The notes below the pieces were generated by a model. It worked only from the letters and a program-made list of their open reading frames with translations. It searched no databases and was not told the DNA's origin. DNA of 64,000 nucleotides from Pseudomonadota bacterium (GTDB taxonomy: Archaea > Thermoplasmatota > SW-10-69-26 > JACQPN01 > JAJPHT01). The stretch is taken from assembly GCA_021325135.1 (NCBI GenBank), contig JAJPHT010000004.1, positions 1 to 64,000 of the forward strand, written 5' to 3'. The stretch's first letter is position 1; each line of letters opens with the position of its first letter. Of this stretch, positions 1-8,169 are shown one piece after another. The translations under genes and the position numbers were made by a program.

Positions 1-483
1 CAGCGCATGACCGACTCGGGCCGCCGCGTCCGCTTCCGCATCACCGCGGTCGTGGGCAACAGCGACGGCTACGTCGGCATCGGCCAGGCCCGCGGCAAGG
101 AAGTGGGCCCGGCAATCCGGCGCGCGATCGACGCCGCCAAGCTGAACATCATCGAGGTCCGCCGCGGCGCCGGCAGCTGGGAGTCCGGCAAGGGCGCCCC
201 GCCCACCTCCGTGCCGTTCAAGGTCATCGGCAAGTGCGGCGCCACCGAAGTGACGCTCATGCCGGCGCCCCAGGGCACGGGCCTCGCGACGGGAGACGTC
301 GCGAAGCAGGTGCTCAGGCTCGCGGGCGTCCAGGACGTCTGGAGCTTCGCGCGCGGCCAGACGAAGACGACCATCAACTATGCGAAGGCCGTCTTCAACG
401 CGCTCGAGGTCGCCAGCGCCATGCGCATCCAGGAGCACCACAAGGAGAAGCTGTCCATGGTCGAGGGGAGCGTGGTCCAGTGA
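1..483 (+). CDS. rps5: 30S ribosomal protein S5 (uS5), 5' truncated by window edge
   Basis: Small-subunit ribosomal protein that helps shape the decoding region. The frame is open from base 1 (Gln-Arg before the first visible Met at 7), so the N-terminus lies outside the window. The visible part begins with [11 protein letters not shown], followed by [18 protein letters not shown] and the GAPPTSVPF segment typical of archaeal S5. The TGA stop overlaps the GTG start of L30 by four bases, as in archaeal spc operons. Identity is certain; only the start is missing. Confidence 0.97.
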   Translation, partial: QRMTDSGRRVRFRITAVVGNSDGYVGIGQARGKEVGPAIRRAIDAAKLNIIEVRRGAGSWESGKGAPPTSVPFKVIGKCGATEVTLMPAPQGTGLATGDVAKQVLRLAGVQDVWSFARGQTKTTINYAKAVFNALEVASAMRIQEHHKEKLSMVEGSVVQ

Positions 484-956
484 GCCTCATCCTCGTCCGC
501 ATCCGCGGCACCGTGAACGTGACCGGCAAGATCGCCGACACGCTGGACATGCTCCACCTCTCGCGCCCCAACCACGCCGTGGTCATCCCCAAGACGGAGA
601 GCTACCTCGGCATGGTCAACCGCGTGAAGGACTTCGTGGCCTACGGCGACATCGACGCGCAGACCCTGGAGGCCCTCATCAAGGCCCGCGGCCGCGTCAT
701 GGGCGACAAGCCCATCGACGACGCGTTCGTGAAGGCCGCGACCGAGAACAAGTACGCCTCCGTGCAGGCGTTCGCCAAGGCCGTCGCGGACGGCAAGGCG
801 ACGCTCAAGGACCTGGGCGAGGACGCGAAGCCCGTCTTCCGTCTCCACCCCCCCGAGGGCGGCCACAAGGGCTCCACCAAGAAGCACTTCGCCGTCAAGG
901 GCGAGCTGGGCTACCGCGGCAAGGAGATCAACGAGCTCGTCAAGAGGATGATGTAA
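480..956 (+). CDS. rpl30: 50S ribosomal protein L30 (uL30), archaeal long form
   Basis: Large-subunit protein of 158 aa, the extended archaeal/eukaryotic L7-like form rather than the roughly 60-aa bacterial one. It reads [14 protein letters not shown] at the N-terminus, then [14 protein letters not shown], and ends in a basic KRMM tail. The GTG at 480 is chosen because it makes a GTGA overlap with the S5 stop, implying translational coupling. Its TAA ends one base before the L15 ATG. Confidence 0.97.
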   Translation: MSLILVRIRGTVNVTGKIADTLDMLHLSRPNHAVVIPKTESYLGMVNRVKDFVAYGDIDAQTLEALIKARGRVMGDKPIDDAFVKAATENKYASVQAFAKAVADGKATLKDLGEDAKPVFRLHPPEGGHKGSTKKHFAVKGELGYRGKEINELVKRMM

Positions 957-957
957 C

Positions 958-1416
958 ATGGTCGGCTTCAGCAAGAAGCGCAAGTCCTCCAAGCGCCGCG
1001 GCGACCGTGAGATGGGCCGCGGCCGCAAGAAGGGCCGCGGCGCGGGTCTGCGCGGCGGCAAGGGCAACGCGGGCAAGCACAAGCACAAGCGCGTGCACTA
1101 CGCGAAGCTCGGCCAGGAGTTCGGCTACAACAACTACGGCTTCAAGATCCCCGACGAGGCCCAGAAGGTCACGATCGGCGTGAACGTGAGCGAGCTGGAC
1201 ACCGTGCTTCCCCGCCTCGTCGAGATGGGCGAGGCCACCATGGCCAACGGCGTCTACACCATCGACCTCGCGGCGATGGGCGTGGACAAGCTCCTCGGCT
1301 CCGGCCAGGTCCGCAGCAAGATCAACGTCACCGTCGGCTCGGCCACCGAGCAGGCGAAGGCGAAGATCACCGAGGCGGGCGGAAAAGTGATCGAGCCCGC
1401 CGCGGCCGCGCAGTAG
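958..1416 (+). CDS. rpl15: 50S ribosomal protein L15 (uL15)
   Basis: Large-subunit assembly protein of 152 aa. The N-terminal third is a Lys/Arg/Gly-rich rRNA-binding extension (RGRKKGRGAGLRGGKG), followed by the globular L15 fold with YNNYGFKIPDEAQKV. It starts one base after the L30 stop. In many archaea secY and adk follow; here a hairpin with a pyrimidine tract and then an unrelated lipoprotein follow, so the operon seems to end at L15. Confidence 0.97.
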   Translation: MVGFSKKRKSSKRRGDREMGRGRKKGRGAGLRGGKGNAGKHKHKRVHYAKLGQEFGYNNYGFKIPDEAQKVTIGVNVSELDTVLPRLVEMGEATMANGVYTIDLAAMGVDKLLGSGQVRSKINVTVGSATEQAKAKITEAGGKVIEPAAAAQ

Positions 1417-1425
1417 GCGAACCCC

Positions 1426-1464
1426 GCCGGCCCGCGCGCCGGCGCCCTCTTCTCTTCCTTCTTT
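1426..1464 (+). terminator. Terminator after the ribosomal operon
   Basis: Perfect 6-bp GCCGGC stem (1426-1431 and 1438-1443) with a 6-nt loop, followed by a pyrimidine-rich run (CCCTCTTCTCTTCCTTCTTT) ending near 1464. Archaeal RNA polymerase terminates mainly on T-rich tracts, so the run may matter more than the hairpin. Confidence 0.6.
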
Positions 1465-1516
1465 GGCCCAGCGAAGCCGCAGGCTGGCGCCAGAATCCTT
1501 ATCCCCCTCGCACCGC

Positions 1517-2653
1517 GTGGCCAGGGCGAGGCTCGTGAGGCTCGCCGCGCTCCTGCTGCTCGCCCTCGTGTGCGCCGGCTGCGTGAGCCACGCCCCCGCG
1601 CCGCCCACGCCGCGACCTCGCGCCGTGGAGCCCGTGGCGCCCCTTGCGCTTGCCCCGCCGCCCGCGCCCCGGCCTCCCCCGCCCACGCTCCAGGCGAGCC
1701 TCTCCCTCTCAGAGCTGTGGCTGAAGCCCCTGGGCGAGGAGACGGCGACGCTGGCCGCGCCCGCCGGGACCTCCGTCTCGTGGTTCGCCAGCATCCGCGG
1801 CATCACCTCGCACCTCCTGGTGTGGAACGACGGCATCTACGTCACCGCGGACCACGTGAACCGCGTCGCGACGTACCCCGCCACGGGCGACCTGCCCCCC
1901 GGCGCCGCCGCCGCGATGCGCCTGCACGAGGCCGGGAGGATGACCTTCGTCTCCACGCACCACCCGGGCGCCTCGCTCGTCGTCACCGTGCGCCCCGACG
2001 CGCCCCCCGAGGCGCGGGCGTTCCTCGTGGGCGAGCCCTGCGCCGAGCGCTTCGTCCCCGACGCCGTCGAGGTGCGCCCCGAGGGCCTCCTCACCTTCCT
2101 CAACGAGGCGCAGACCGTGGGCGACGCCACGGGCACGTCCTTCCTCGTCCTCCTCCCCGAGACGGGGCCCACGCTGCGCGTCACGGGCGTGGACGAGGGG
2201 CTCTACGACCTGCTGGCGGTCGTGCGCGACGGGAGCGGCGCCCAGGCGGAGCTTCGCGGGCGCTTCCTCGTGGACTTCGACCGGCCCGACGCGGAGACGC
2301 GCTTCGGCCCCTACTCCGGCACGTTCGAGCAGCCGGGCGCGGCCAACGCGGTCCTCCCCGGCGCGGCGTTCAGCTTCAACGCGAGCTACCCCGTGCGCTC
2401 GCTGGTGGTGAGCTATCACGCCACAAGCCGCGCGCCCGTCCCCGCCTCCGTGCGCGTGACGCTCCTGCGCGAGGGCGAGCCCGTCGCGTCGGCCTCCAGC
2501 GCCACGAGCCAGGAGCTTCGCCTCTCCGACCTCCCCGCGGGGCGCTACCGCGTGCAGGTGGACGCGGAGCAGGGCGCCCTCGTGGACTGGGACGCCGCGG
2601 CCGACGCCGTGTACCAGCTCCCCGTCCCGCCCGCCGTGGGCGACGCGCCCTGA
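1517..2653 (+). CDS. Predicted lipoprotein, beta-rich, unknown function
   Basis: About 378 aa. A short signal peptide ends in a lipobox (LALVCAGC), so the mature protein should be lipid-anchored at the Cys on the outer face. A Pro-rich linker (PAPPTPRPR) follows, then beta-strand-rich sequence ending in two likely Ig-like domains. GTG 1517 is preferred; GTG 1535 also leaves a workable signal, and the frame stays open back to a TTG at 1463. No enzyme motif is visible. The last 109 bases overlap the 3' end of the opposite-strand lipoprotein gene. Confidence 0.7.
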   Translation: MARARLVRLAALLLLALVCAGCVSHAPAPPTPRPRAVEPVAPLALAPPPAPRPPPPTLQASLSLSELWLKPLGEETATLAAPAGTSVSWFASIRGITSHLLVWNDGIYVTADHVNRVATYPATGDLPPGAAAAMRLHEAGRMTFVSTHHPGASLVVTVRPDAPPEARAFLVGEPCAERFVPDAVEVRPEGLLTFLNEAQTVGDATGTSFLVLLPETGPTLRVTGVDEGLYDLLAVVRDGSGAQAELRGRFLVDFDRPDAETRFGPYSGTFEQPGAANAVLPGAAFSFNASYPVRSLVVSYHATSRAPVPASVRVTLLREGEPVASASSATSQELRLSDLPAGRYRVQVDAEQGALVDWDAAADAVYQLPVPPAVGDAP

Positions 2654-3111
2654 ACCGGCAGCGCGCGGAACGAGCCGCAGCCGTACTCGTCGAAGAGGAG
2701 GTTGCCCGCACGCAGCACCCAGGCGACGTGCTCCTCCTCCCCCGGCGCGGCGTGCGTCTCGAAGGCCACGTCGACCCCGAAGCTCCCCGAGTCGGGGAGG
2801 AACGTCTCGCGCCGGTCGATGGCGGAGGCGACGGCGGGCGCGCCGGGGCCTGGGCTGTAGGGGCACGGCCCGGCCACGAGGAAGGCCGTGAGCGTAGCGT
2901 GCTGGAGGCCGCTGGTGGTGCCAGTGGCGTTGGCGAACACGCGCAGCGCGCCCGTGAGGAGGTCGTAGTCCACGCGGGGAGCGCTTTCGCGCAGCGAGGC
3001 GTTGCCGAAGCTGGGACCCACCCCGACGGAGCCCACGTCCAGGGGCCACGCGGCGAGGCAGCCCGCGAGGGCGACCGCGAAGGCGAGCGCGAGCAGCAGG
3101 CGGACCCGCAT
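2545..3111 (-). CDS. Predicted small lipoprotein, unknown function
   Basis: 188 aa starting MRVRLLLALAFAVALAGC, a clear signal peptide and lipobox, so it is exported and lipid-anchored. The middle (about residues 40-150) is beta-rich with two cysteines and no family I recognise. The last 35 or so residues are Ser/Thr/Arg-rich and lie over the end of the convergent lipoprotein gene, so they may be read-through into antisense sequence after loss of an earlier stop. The palindromic TTATAA at 3172-3177 may also serve this gene, with a leader of about 36 nt. Confidence 0.65.
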   Translation of the reverse strand: MRVRLLLALAFAVALAGCLAAWPLDVGSVGVGPSFGNASLRESAPRVDYDLLTGALRVFANATGTTSGLQHATLTAFLVAGPCPYSPGPGAPAVASAIDRRETFLPDSGSFGVDVAFETHAAPGEEEHVAWVLRAGNLLFDEYGCGSFRALPVQGASPTAGGTGSWYTASAAASQSTRAPCSASTCTR

Positions 3112-3171
3112 GCGACCCGCGCGCCTTGCGGAGGCTTCCCTCTTCGCCGGAAGCTTCCCGCGCGTCGAGGG

Positions 3172-3177
3172 TTATAA
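3172..3177 (+). promoter_or_regulatory. TATA box of trpS (leaderless)
   Basis: TTATAA in a GC-rich setting, centred 27 bp before the GTG start at 3202. This is the standard archaeal TATA-to-start-site distance, so the transcript should begin at or next to the start codon. The hexamer is self-complementary and could also drive the divergent lipoprotein gene. Confidence 0.8.
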
Positions 3178-3201
3178 GGCGGGGAGGGGTTCGGGCCCCT
3201 T

Positions 3202-4527
3202 GTGAGGATCGACCCCTGGGCCTCGCAGCAGAGCACCGACTACGCGAGGCTGCGCAACGAGTTCGGCATCCAGGCCTTCGACCCGGAGACCGTGCCCGAG
3301 CCCAGCGCGCTCATGCAGCGCGGCGTCATCTTCGGCCAGCGCGGCTTCGACCTCGTGGCGCGCGCCATCCGCCGCGGCGAGCCCTTCGGCGTCCTCACGG
3401 GCCTCATGCCCAGCGGCCCCATGCACCTGGGGCACAAGCTGGTCATGGACCAGGTCATCTGGTACCAGCGCCTCGGCGCGGACGTGACCATTACCGTGGC
3501 GGACGTGGAGGCGTGGGCCACGCGCAACATGAGCCTGGAGAAGGCGCGCGAGTACGCGGAGCGCTACTACCTCCCCTACTACCTCGCGCTGGGGTTGGAG
3601 CCCAAGGGCGCGCAGATCTACTTCCAGAGCAAGCGCGCGTCGGTGAAGGACCTCTCGTGGAAGCTGGGCCGCAAGGTCAACTGGAGCACCATGGAGGCCA
3701 TCTACGGCTTCGGCGGGACGACCAACATGGCGCACGCCGTGGCGCCCCTCGTGCAGGTGGGCGACATCCTCCACGTGCAGCTCCCCGAGAACGGCGGCCC
3801 GCGCCCCGTGGTGGTGCCCGTCGGCGTCGACCAGGACCCGCACATCCGCCTCACGCGCGACCTCGCGCAGGCCAACCGCACCTTCAACGTGCAGCCGCAC
3901 AAGGACGACAAGCTGGGCGACGTGCTGGGCGTCTTCGTGAAGACCGACGAGAAGGTCGAGGCGTGGCTCGCCGCCGCCAAGGCCGCGCTGGAGAAGATCG
4001 GCTACAGCGACCTCAAGCTCAACGCGCCCTACAAGGCGCTCTACATCCCCAGCGGCAGCGCGGCGGACGTGCCCGCGGTGGACGAGGCGCTGGCGCAGCT
4101 GGAGATGCGCAAGGGCGCCTTCGGCTTCCTGCCCCCCGCCGCGACGTACCACCGCTTCATGCAGGGGCTCCAGGGCGGCAAGATGAGCAGCAGCAAGCCC
4201 GAGAGCCACATCTCCCTGGAGGACTCGCCCGACGAGGCCGCCAAGAAGATGGGCGCCGCGATGACCGGCGGGCGCGAGACCGCGGAGGAGCAGCGCCGGC
4301 TGGGCGGCCGCGCCGAGGAGTGCATGGTCTACGAGACCTACGTCTACCACCTCGTCCCCGAGCAGAAGGAGCTGGCGAAGCTCTACGAGGACTGCAAGAG
4401 CGGGCGGATGCTCTGCGGCGAGTGCAAGGGCATCGCCAAGGAGAAGATCCGCGCGTTCATGAAGGACGTCCACGAGAAGAAGGCGGCGCGCGAGCACCTG
4501 GTCAAGGAAATCGTGCGCGAGGCCTGA
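3202..4527 (+). CDS. trpS: Tryptophanyl-tRNA synthetase, archaeal type
   Basis: Charges tRNA-Trp with tryptophan in the cytoplasm. Class I synthetase of 441 aa: the HIGH motif appears as HLGH at residues 75-78 (within PSGPMHLGHK) and the KMSKS motif as KMSSS at 327-331. Length and sequence around these motifs fit the archaeal/eukaryotic TrpRS group rather than the shorter bacterial one. GTG 3202 is chosen because the TATA box lies exactly 27 bp upstream. Confidence 0.95.
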   Translation: MRIDPWASQQSTDYARLRNEFGIQAFDPETVPEPSALMQRGVIFGQRGFDLVARAIRRGEPFGVLTGLMPSGPMHLGHKLVMDQVIWYQRLGADVTITVADVEAWATRNMSLEKAREYAERYYLPYYLALGLEPKGAQIYFQSKRASVKDLSWKLGRKVNWSTMEAIYGFGGTTNMAHAVAPLVQVGDILHVQLPENGGPRPVVVPVGVDQDPHIRLTRDLAQANRTFNVQPHKDDKLGDVLGVFVKTDEKVEAWLAAAKAALEKIGYSDLKLNAPYKALYIPSGSAADVPAVDEALAQLEMRKGAFGFLPPAATYHRFMQGLQGGKMSSSKPESHISLEDSPDEAAKKMGAAMTGGRETAEEQRRLGGRAEECMVYETYVYHLVPEQKELAKLYEDCKSGRMLCGECKGIAKEKIRAFMKDVHEKKAAREHLVKEIVREA

Positions 4528-4581
4528 GCCTTCGCCCCCTGTACCTCAACGGCGAAACGGGCCCCCTGCGGGCCCTTGGCC

Positions 4582-5112
4582 ATGGACGCTCCCGTGGTGC
4601 GCCCGCGCCTCGCCGCGCCCGGCCTGGCGGCGCCCGGCTCGGTGAACCTGCCCGACGCGACGGAGACCGACGCCGGCGTCCGCATGGCCGCCCTCCTGGG
4701 GCGCGCGACGCGCCTCGCGGACCTGCGCGCCGCCCTCGACGCCGTGACGCTTGAGGAGGTGGCGGACGCCGCGCGCTTCTCCCGCGAAGGGTACGCGCGG
4801 GTGCTTCTCGCCCGCTCGGAGGGGGCCGAGATCCTCATCCTGGGCTGGCTGCCGGGCCAGCGCTCCCTCGTCCACGACCACGGCGTCAGCCACGGCTTCG
4901 TGAAGGTGCTCGCCGGCGAGGGCGTGGACGACTCCTTCGCCTTGGAGGGCGGGCGCGCCGTGCTCGTGGAGCGGACGGGCTTCGAGGCGGGCGCCCTGCT
5001 GGAGGAGCGCCCCGACCAGGTCCACCGCGTGGCCAACGCGGGGAGCAACGTACTCATCACCCTGCACGCGTACGCCCCTTGCCTCCGGGGCGCCCGCACC
5101 TATGACGAATGA
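4582..5112 (+). CDS. Cysteine dioxygenase-like cupin
   Basis: 176-aa cupin resembling type I cysteine dioxygenase, a mononuclear iron enzyme that oxidises L-cysteine to cysteine sulfinate. The metal-binding motif HDHG lies at residues 98-101 (His98, His100), the third ligand fits His148 in VHRVAN, and the family's terminal strand appears as ITLHAYAP. The ATG at 4582 is used; a TTG two codons earlier is less likely. The gene overlaps the next one by 11 bp, and that sulfite oxidase-family partner supports a cysteine-to-sulfate role. Substrate is inferred; other thiols are possible. Confidence 0.8.
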   Translation: MDAPVVRPRLAAPGLAAPGSVNLPDATETDAGVRMAALLGRATRLADLRAALDAVTLEEVADAARFSREGYARVLLARSEGAEILILGWLPGQRSLVHDHGVSHGFVKVLAGEGVDDSFALEGGRAVLVERTGFEAGALLEERPDQVHRVANAGSNVLITLHAYAPCLRGARTYDE

Positions 5113-6118
5113 CGCCGAGCCCGTGACGCGCGAGCCGCTCAACGCCCACACGCCGGCCGCCGCGCTGGCGGAGCGCGTGACGCCCACGCGGGCGTTCTAC
5201 GTGCGCAACCACTTCCCCATGCCGAAGGTCGACGCCGCCTCGTGGCGCCTGCGCCTGCCGGGGCGCGAGGTCGCGCTGGCCGACCTGCGCGCGATGCCGC
5301 AGCGCTCGCTGGAGGTCGTGCTGGAGTGCGCCGGCAACGGCCGCACGCGCATGAGCCCGCTGCCGCCGGGCACGCCGTGGGGCGAGCGCGCGGTGGCGTG
5401 CGCGGGGTTCTCGGGCGTGCCGCTGCGCGACCTTCTTCCGCCGCTGCCGCCCGGCACGCGGGAGCTTCTCTTCGTGGGCGCGGACGAGGGCGAGGCGCAC
5501 GGCAAGAGCATGGCCTACGAGCGCAGCCTCCCCGTGGAGCGCGCTCTGCATCCCGACACGCTGGTCGTCCTGGCCATGAACGGCGAGCCGCTGACGCCCG
5601 AGCACGGCGCGCCCGCGCGGCTCCTCGTCCCCGGCTGGTACGGCATGGCCAGCGTGAAGTGGCTCGTGGAGGTGCGCGCCCTGCGCGAGCCGTTCCGCGG
5701 CTTCTACCAGGCGGAGCACTACGTCTACCGGGAGCAGCGCGGCGGCGCGCCCGACGCGCCCGTCACGACGACGCGCGTGAAGTCCCTCATCGCCGAGCCC
5801 CGGGAGGGCGCGCAGGTCCGCGTGGGCGCGCGCGTCCGCGTCGCGGGGCACGCCTGGAGCGGCGCCGCGGCCATCCGCAAGGTGGAGGTCTCGGACGACG
5901 GGGGCCGCACCTGGAGCGCAGCGCGGCTGGAGTCGCCCGCCTCGCCCTACGCGTGGACGCCCTGGACGTTCGACTGGACGCCCGCCCGGCCGGGGCGGAT
6001 CGCGCTGCTCGCCCGGGCGACGGACGCCGCCGGGAACGCGCAGCCCCTGGAGGCGCCGTGGAATGCCCTGGGGTACGGCAACCACGAGTGCGCGCACGTC
6101 GACGTGGACGCGCGGTGA
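5102..6118 (+). CDS. Sulfite oxidase-family molybdopterin enzyme
   Basis: 338-aa member of the oxidoreductase molybdopterin-binding family. The Mo-ligand cysteine is Cys76 in ECAGNGR; the substrate/cofactor region continues through GWYGMASVKW. Residues about 230-330 form the Ig-like dimerisation domain (VEVSDDGGRTW). There is no twin-arginine or other signal peptide, so it should be cytoplasmic, and no heme domain. The start lies inside the cupin gene, implying coupled translation. Likely role: oxidation of sulfite released from cysteine sulfinate. A relative acting on another substrate cannot be excluded. Confidence 0.85.
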   Translation: MTNDAEPVTREPLNAHTPAAALAERVTPTRAFYVRNHFPMPKVDAASWRLRLPGREVALADLRAMPQRSLEVVLECAGNGRTRMSPLPPGTPWGERAVACAGFSGVPLRDLLPPLPPGTRELLFVGADEGEAHGKSMAYERSLPVERALHPDTLVVLAMNGEPLTPEHGAPARLLVPGWYGMASVKWLVEVRALREPFRGFYQAEHYVYREQRGGAPDAPVTTTRVKSLIAEPREGAQVRVGARVRVAGHAWSGAAAIRKVEVSDDGGRTWSAARLESPASPYAWTPWTFDWTPARPGRIALLARATDAAGNAQPLEAPWNALGYGNHECAHVDVDAR

Positions 6119-6456
6119 GAGGATGCGAGGCCGCCCTGTCAGACACTCGGGGGAAGCTTCGAGGGCGGCCCCGGCCCCGTGCCCAACAAGAGCGCGAAGG
6201 CAAGGCCCCCATGCGCGGCCATGGTTTTGCCTTGCCGGTCACCCCTCGTGATTTTCACAAGACCGCTCCAGAATTCCGAACCGAGTCGTGAATCTGACGG
6301 GCGTGGGCCCGCCTTCCTGGCCGCATTCTGCTAGTCCATTCGCTTTCCCGCGACTTGTCAGGCTGCTCCGGGAGCGGCCTCGGGGGACGCCCCGCCGGCG
6401 GTCGCGCCGGGGGAAAACGATTTAGGGCGCTCCCCGGCATCCCCGCCCGACCCGCC
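6119..6456. other. Intergenic region with two hairpins and an AT palindrome
   Basis: No convincing gene. Just after the sulfite oxidase stop is a 9-bp inverted repeat, GGCCGCCCT (6129-6137) with AGGGCGGCC (6162-6170), probably a transcript end. A second, GGCAAGG/CCTTGCC, spans 6199-6236. At 6249-6259 is the 11-bp palindrome GTGATTTTCAC. ATTTAGGG near 6419-6426 is a possible TATA region for pheS. Confidence 0.5.
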
Positions 6457-7965
6457 ATGCAGGAGCTCTCCCCCATCGAGAAGCGCGTCCTCCTCGCCCT
6501 GGGCACGCTGGGCGAGCACGCGACCCCGGAGCAGATCCAGCAGGCCGGCGGCTTCGGCGAGCTCGTCCAGGTCATGAACGGCTCCTCCTGGCTCCAGGCC
6601 AAGGGGCTCGTGCGCCACGAGGAGACGATGCGCGTCTTCGTGGGCCTGGGCCGGGAGGGCGAGGACGCGGTGCGCGACGGCCTGCCCGAGCGCAAGGTCG
6701 TGAAGCTCCTCCAGCGCGCCGGCGGCGCGATGCCCCTCGCCGACCTCCAGCAGGCCATGGACGCCGCCGAGGTCAACGTCGCCACGGGCTGGCTGCGCCG
6801 CAAGGGGCTCGCCCTGGTGGAGCGCCGCCCCGAGGGGAACGTCCTCTCGCTCACCGACAAGGGGCGCCACGAGGTCCACGGCCCCGACGAGGAGGTCCTC
6901 GCGCAGCTGGCCGGCGGCGAGCGCCCCGAGGGCGAGATCGACCCCGAGGGGCTCAAGCTCCTCCTCCAGCGGCAGAACGTCGTGCGCCGCCGCGAGGAGA
7001 TCACGCGCCTCATCCACCTCACGAAGAAGGGGCACCTCCTCCTGGAGAAGGGCATCGAGGTCAAGCCCGAGGTCAACGAGCTGACCACCGACCTCGTGGG
7101 CTCCGGCAAGTGGCGCGACGTGGACATCCGCCCCTACGACGTGACCTCCTTCGCGCCCACCGCCATCGGGGGCCGCAAGCACCCGCTCCGCCAGATCATC
7201 GACAAGATCCGCCAGGCGTTCCTGGAGATGGGCTTCAGCGAGATCGAAGGCCCCACGGTGCGCAGCGCGTTCTGGAACATGGACGCGCTCTTCACGCCGC
7301 AGGACCACCCCGCCCGCGCGATGCAGGACACGTTCTACCTCAACACGCCCGCGCGCTTCCAGTTGAAGGACTCCGAGGTCGCGCTGGTGAAGGCCATCCA
7401 CGAGCACGGCGGCGAGACCGGCAGCCGCGGCTGGCGCAACGCGTGGAGCCGCGAGATCGGCGAGCAGCCCCTCCTGCGCACGCACACCACCGTCGACACC
7501 ATCCAGTGGCTCGCGCGCCACCCCGCGCCCCCGGTGAAGGTCTTCTCCGTGGACCGCGTGTTCCGCAACGAGGCCATCGACGCCACGCACCTGCCCGAGT
7601 TCCACCAGGTGGAGGGCATCGTCATGGAGGAGGGCGCGAACCTGCGCCAGCTCATCGGCCTCCTCAAGCAGTTCTACAGCAAGATGGGCTTCGACGACGT
7701 GCAGGTGCGCGCCTCGTACTACCCCTACACCGAGCCCTCGCTGGACGTGGCCGTGTGGTACAACAACCGCTGGCTGGAGCTTGGCGGCGCGGGCATCTTC
7801 CGCCCCGAGGTCGTCGAGCCCTGGGGCATCAAGCCCCCCAACCGCGTGCTGGCGTGGGGCCTCGGGCTTGAGAGGCTCGGCATGCTCATGCTGGGCCTCA
7901 AGGACCTGCGCGAGCTGTACGTCAGCGACGTGGACTGGCTCCGGAGCCAGCCGCTCATCGAGTGA
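6457..7965 (+). CDS. pheS: Phenylalanyl-tRNA synthetase alpha subunit
   Basis: Catalytic subunit of PheRS, which charges tRNA-Phe; class II synthetase. 502 aa, the long archaeal/eukaryotic form. Residues 1-220 are winged-helix modules (EKRVLLALGTLGEHATPEQI and two similar units) used in tRNA binding. The catalytic domain follows with HPLRQIIDKIR, motif 2 FRNEAIDATHLPEFHQVEG, and motif 3 with GLGLERLGMLMLG. The beta subunit gene is not next door, so the subunits are encoded apart. ATG 6457 matches the expected MQELSPIEK start. Confidence 0.96.
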   Translation: MQELSPIEKRVLLALGTLGEHATPEQIQQAGGFGELVQVMNGSSWLQAKGLVRHEETMRVFVGLGREGEDAVRDGLPERKVVKLLQRAGGAMPLADLQQAMDAAEVNVATGWLRRKGLALVERRPEGNVLSLTDKGRHEVHGPDEEVLAQLAGGERPEGEIDPEGLKLLLQRQNVVRRREEITRLIHLTKKGHLLLEKGIEVKPEVNELTTDLVGSGKWRDVDIRPYDVTSFAPTAIGGRKHPLRQIIDKIRQAFLEMGFSEIEGPTVRSAFWNMDALFTPQDHPARAMQDTFYLNTPARFQLKDSEVALVKAIHEHGGETGSRGWRNAWSREIGEQPLLRTHTTVDTIQWLARHPAPPVKVFSVDRVFRNEAIDATHLPEFHQVEGIVMEEGANLRQLIGLLKQFYSKMGFDDVQVRASYYPYTEPSLDVAVWYNNRWLELGGAGIFRPEVVEPWGIKPPNRVLAWGLGLERLGMLMLGLKDLRELYVSDVDWLRSQPLIE

Positions 7966-8008
7966 CGTCCCGCGGGGCGGGTCCCGCCCTCCGCCCGGCA
8001 AGACGCCA

Positions 8009-8024
8009 GGCCTCCTTGGAGGCC
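8009..8024 (+). terminator. Hairpin after pheS
   Basis: GGCCTCC-TT-GGAGGCC, a perfect 7-bp stem with a 2-nt loop, about 45 bp after the pheS stop. No T tract follows, so it may end or stabilise the transcript rather than terminate strictly. Confidence 0.4.
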
Positions 8025-8036
8025 AGACGACGGGGG

Positions 8037-8058
8037 GTCACGTGACCGGTCACGTGAC
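8037..8058. promoter_or_regulatory. 22-bp perfect palindrome, copy 1
   Basis: GTCACGTGACCGGTCACGTGAC is its own reverse complement and is built from two TCACGTGA palindromes. It looks like a double binding site for a dimeric DNA-binding protein. No promoter is obvious next to it. Confidence 0.6.
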
Positions 8059-8071
8059 GCGCTGCGCTGTA

Positions 8072-8091
8072 TCACGTGACCGGTCACGTGA
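8072..8091. promoter_or_regulatory. 20-bp perfect palindrome, copy 2
   Basis: TCACGTGACCGGTCACGTGA, identical to the core of copy 1. The centres of the two copies are 34 bp apart, roughly three helical turns. Confidence 0.6.
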
Positions 8092-8169
8092 CCCGTTCAC
8101 CCGCGGCGTTCCTGGCGCCGTGGCGTCTTGGCGGCCCAAAAAGCGACTCGCACCCACGACCCAAGGATA

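Larger units (their letters stand above)
7995..8134. repeat. 140-bp element with inverted ends enclosing two CACGTG palindromes
   Basis: A 16-bp imperfect inverted repeat bounds the element: 7995-8010 and 8119-8134 match at 14 of 16 positions, with a perfect 10-bp core CAAGACGCCA (7999-8008) and TGGCGTCTTG (8121-8130). Inside are a 16-bp hairpin (8009-8024) and two long palindromes (8037-8058 and 8072-8091). It lies between the convergent 3' ends of pheS and a lipoprotein gene and encodes no protein. It could be a MITE-like relic, a protein-binding site or a structured RNA end. Confidence 0.6.

Noticed and set aside
234..479. N-terminal extension of the L30 frame
   Set aside because: It overlaps S5 in another frame and is Arg/Gly-rich; the GTGA overlap at 480 gives the conserved L30 start.
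8037..8091. CRISPR-like pair of repeats
   Set aside because: Only two copies with a 13-nt gap and each is a full palindrome; no spacers of normal size and no cas genes.
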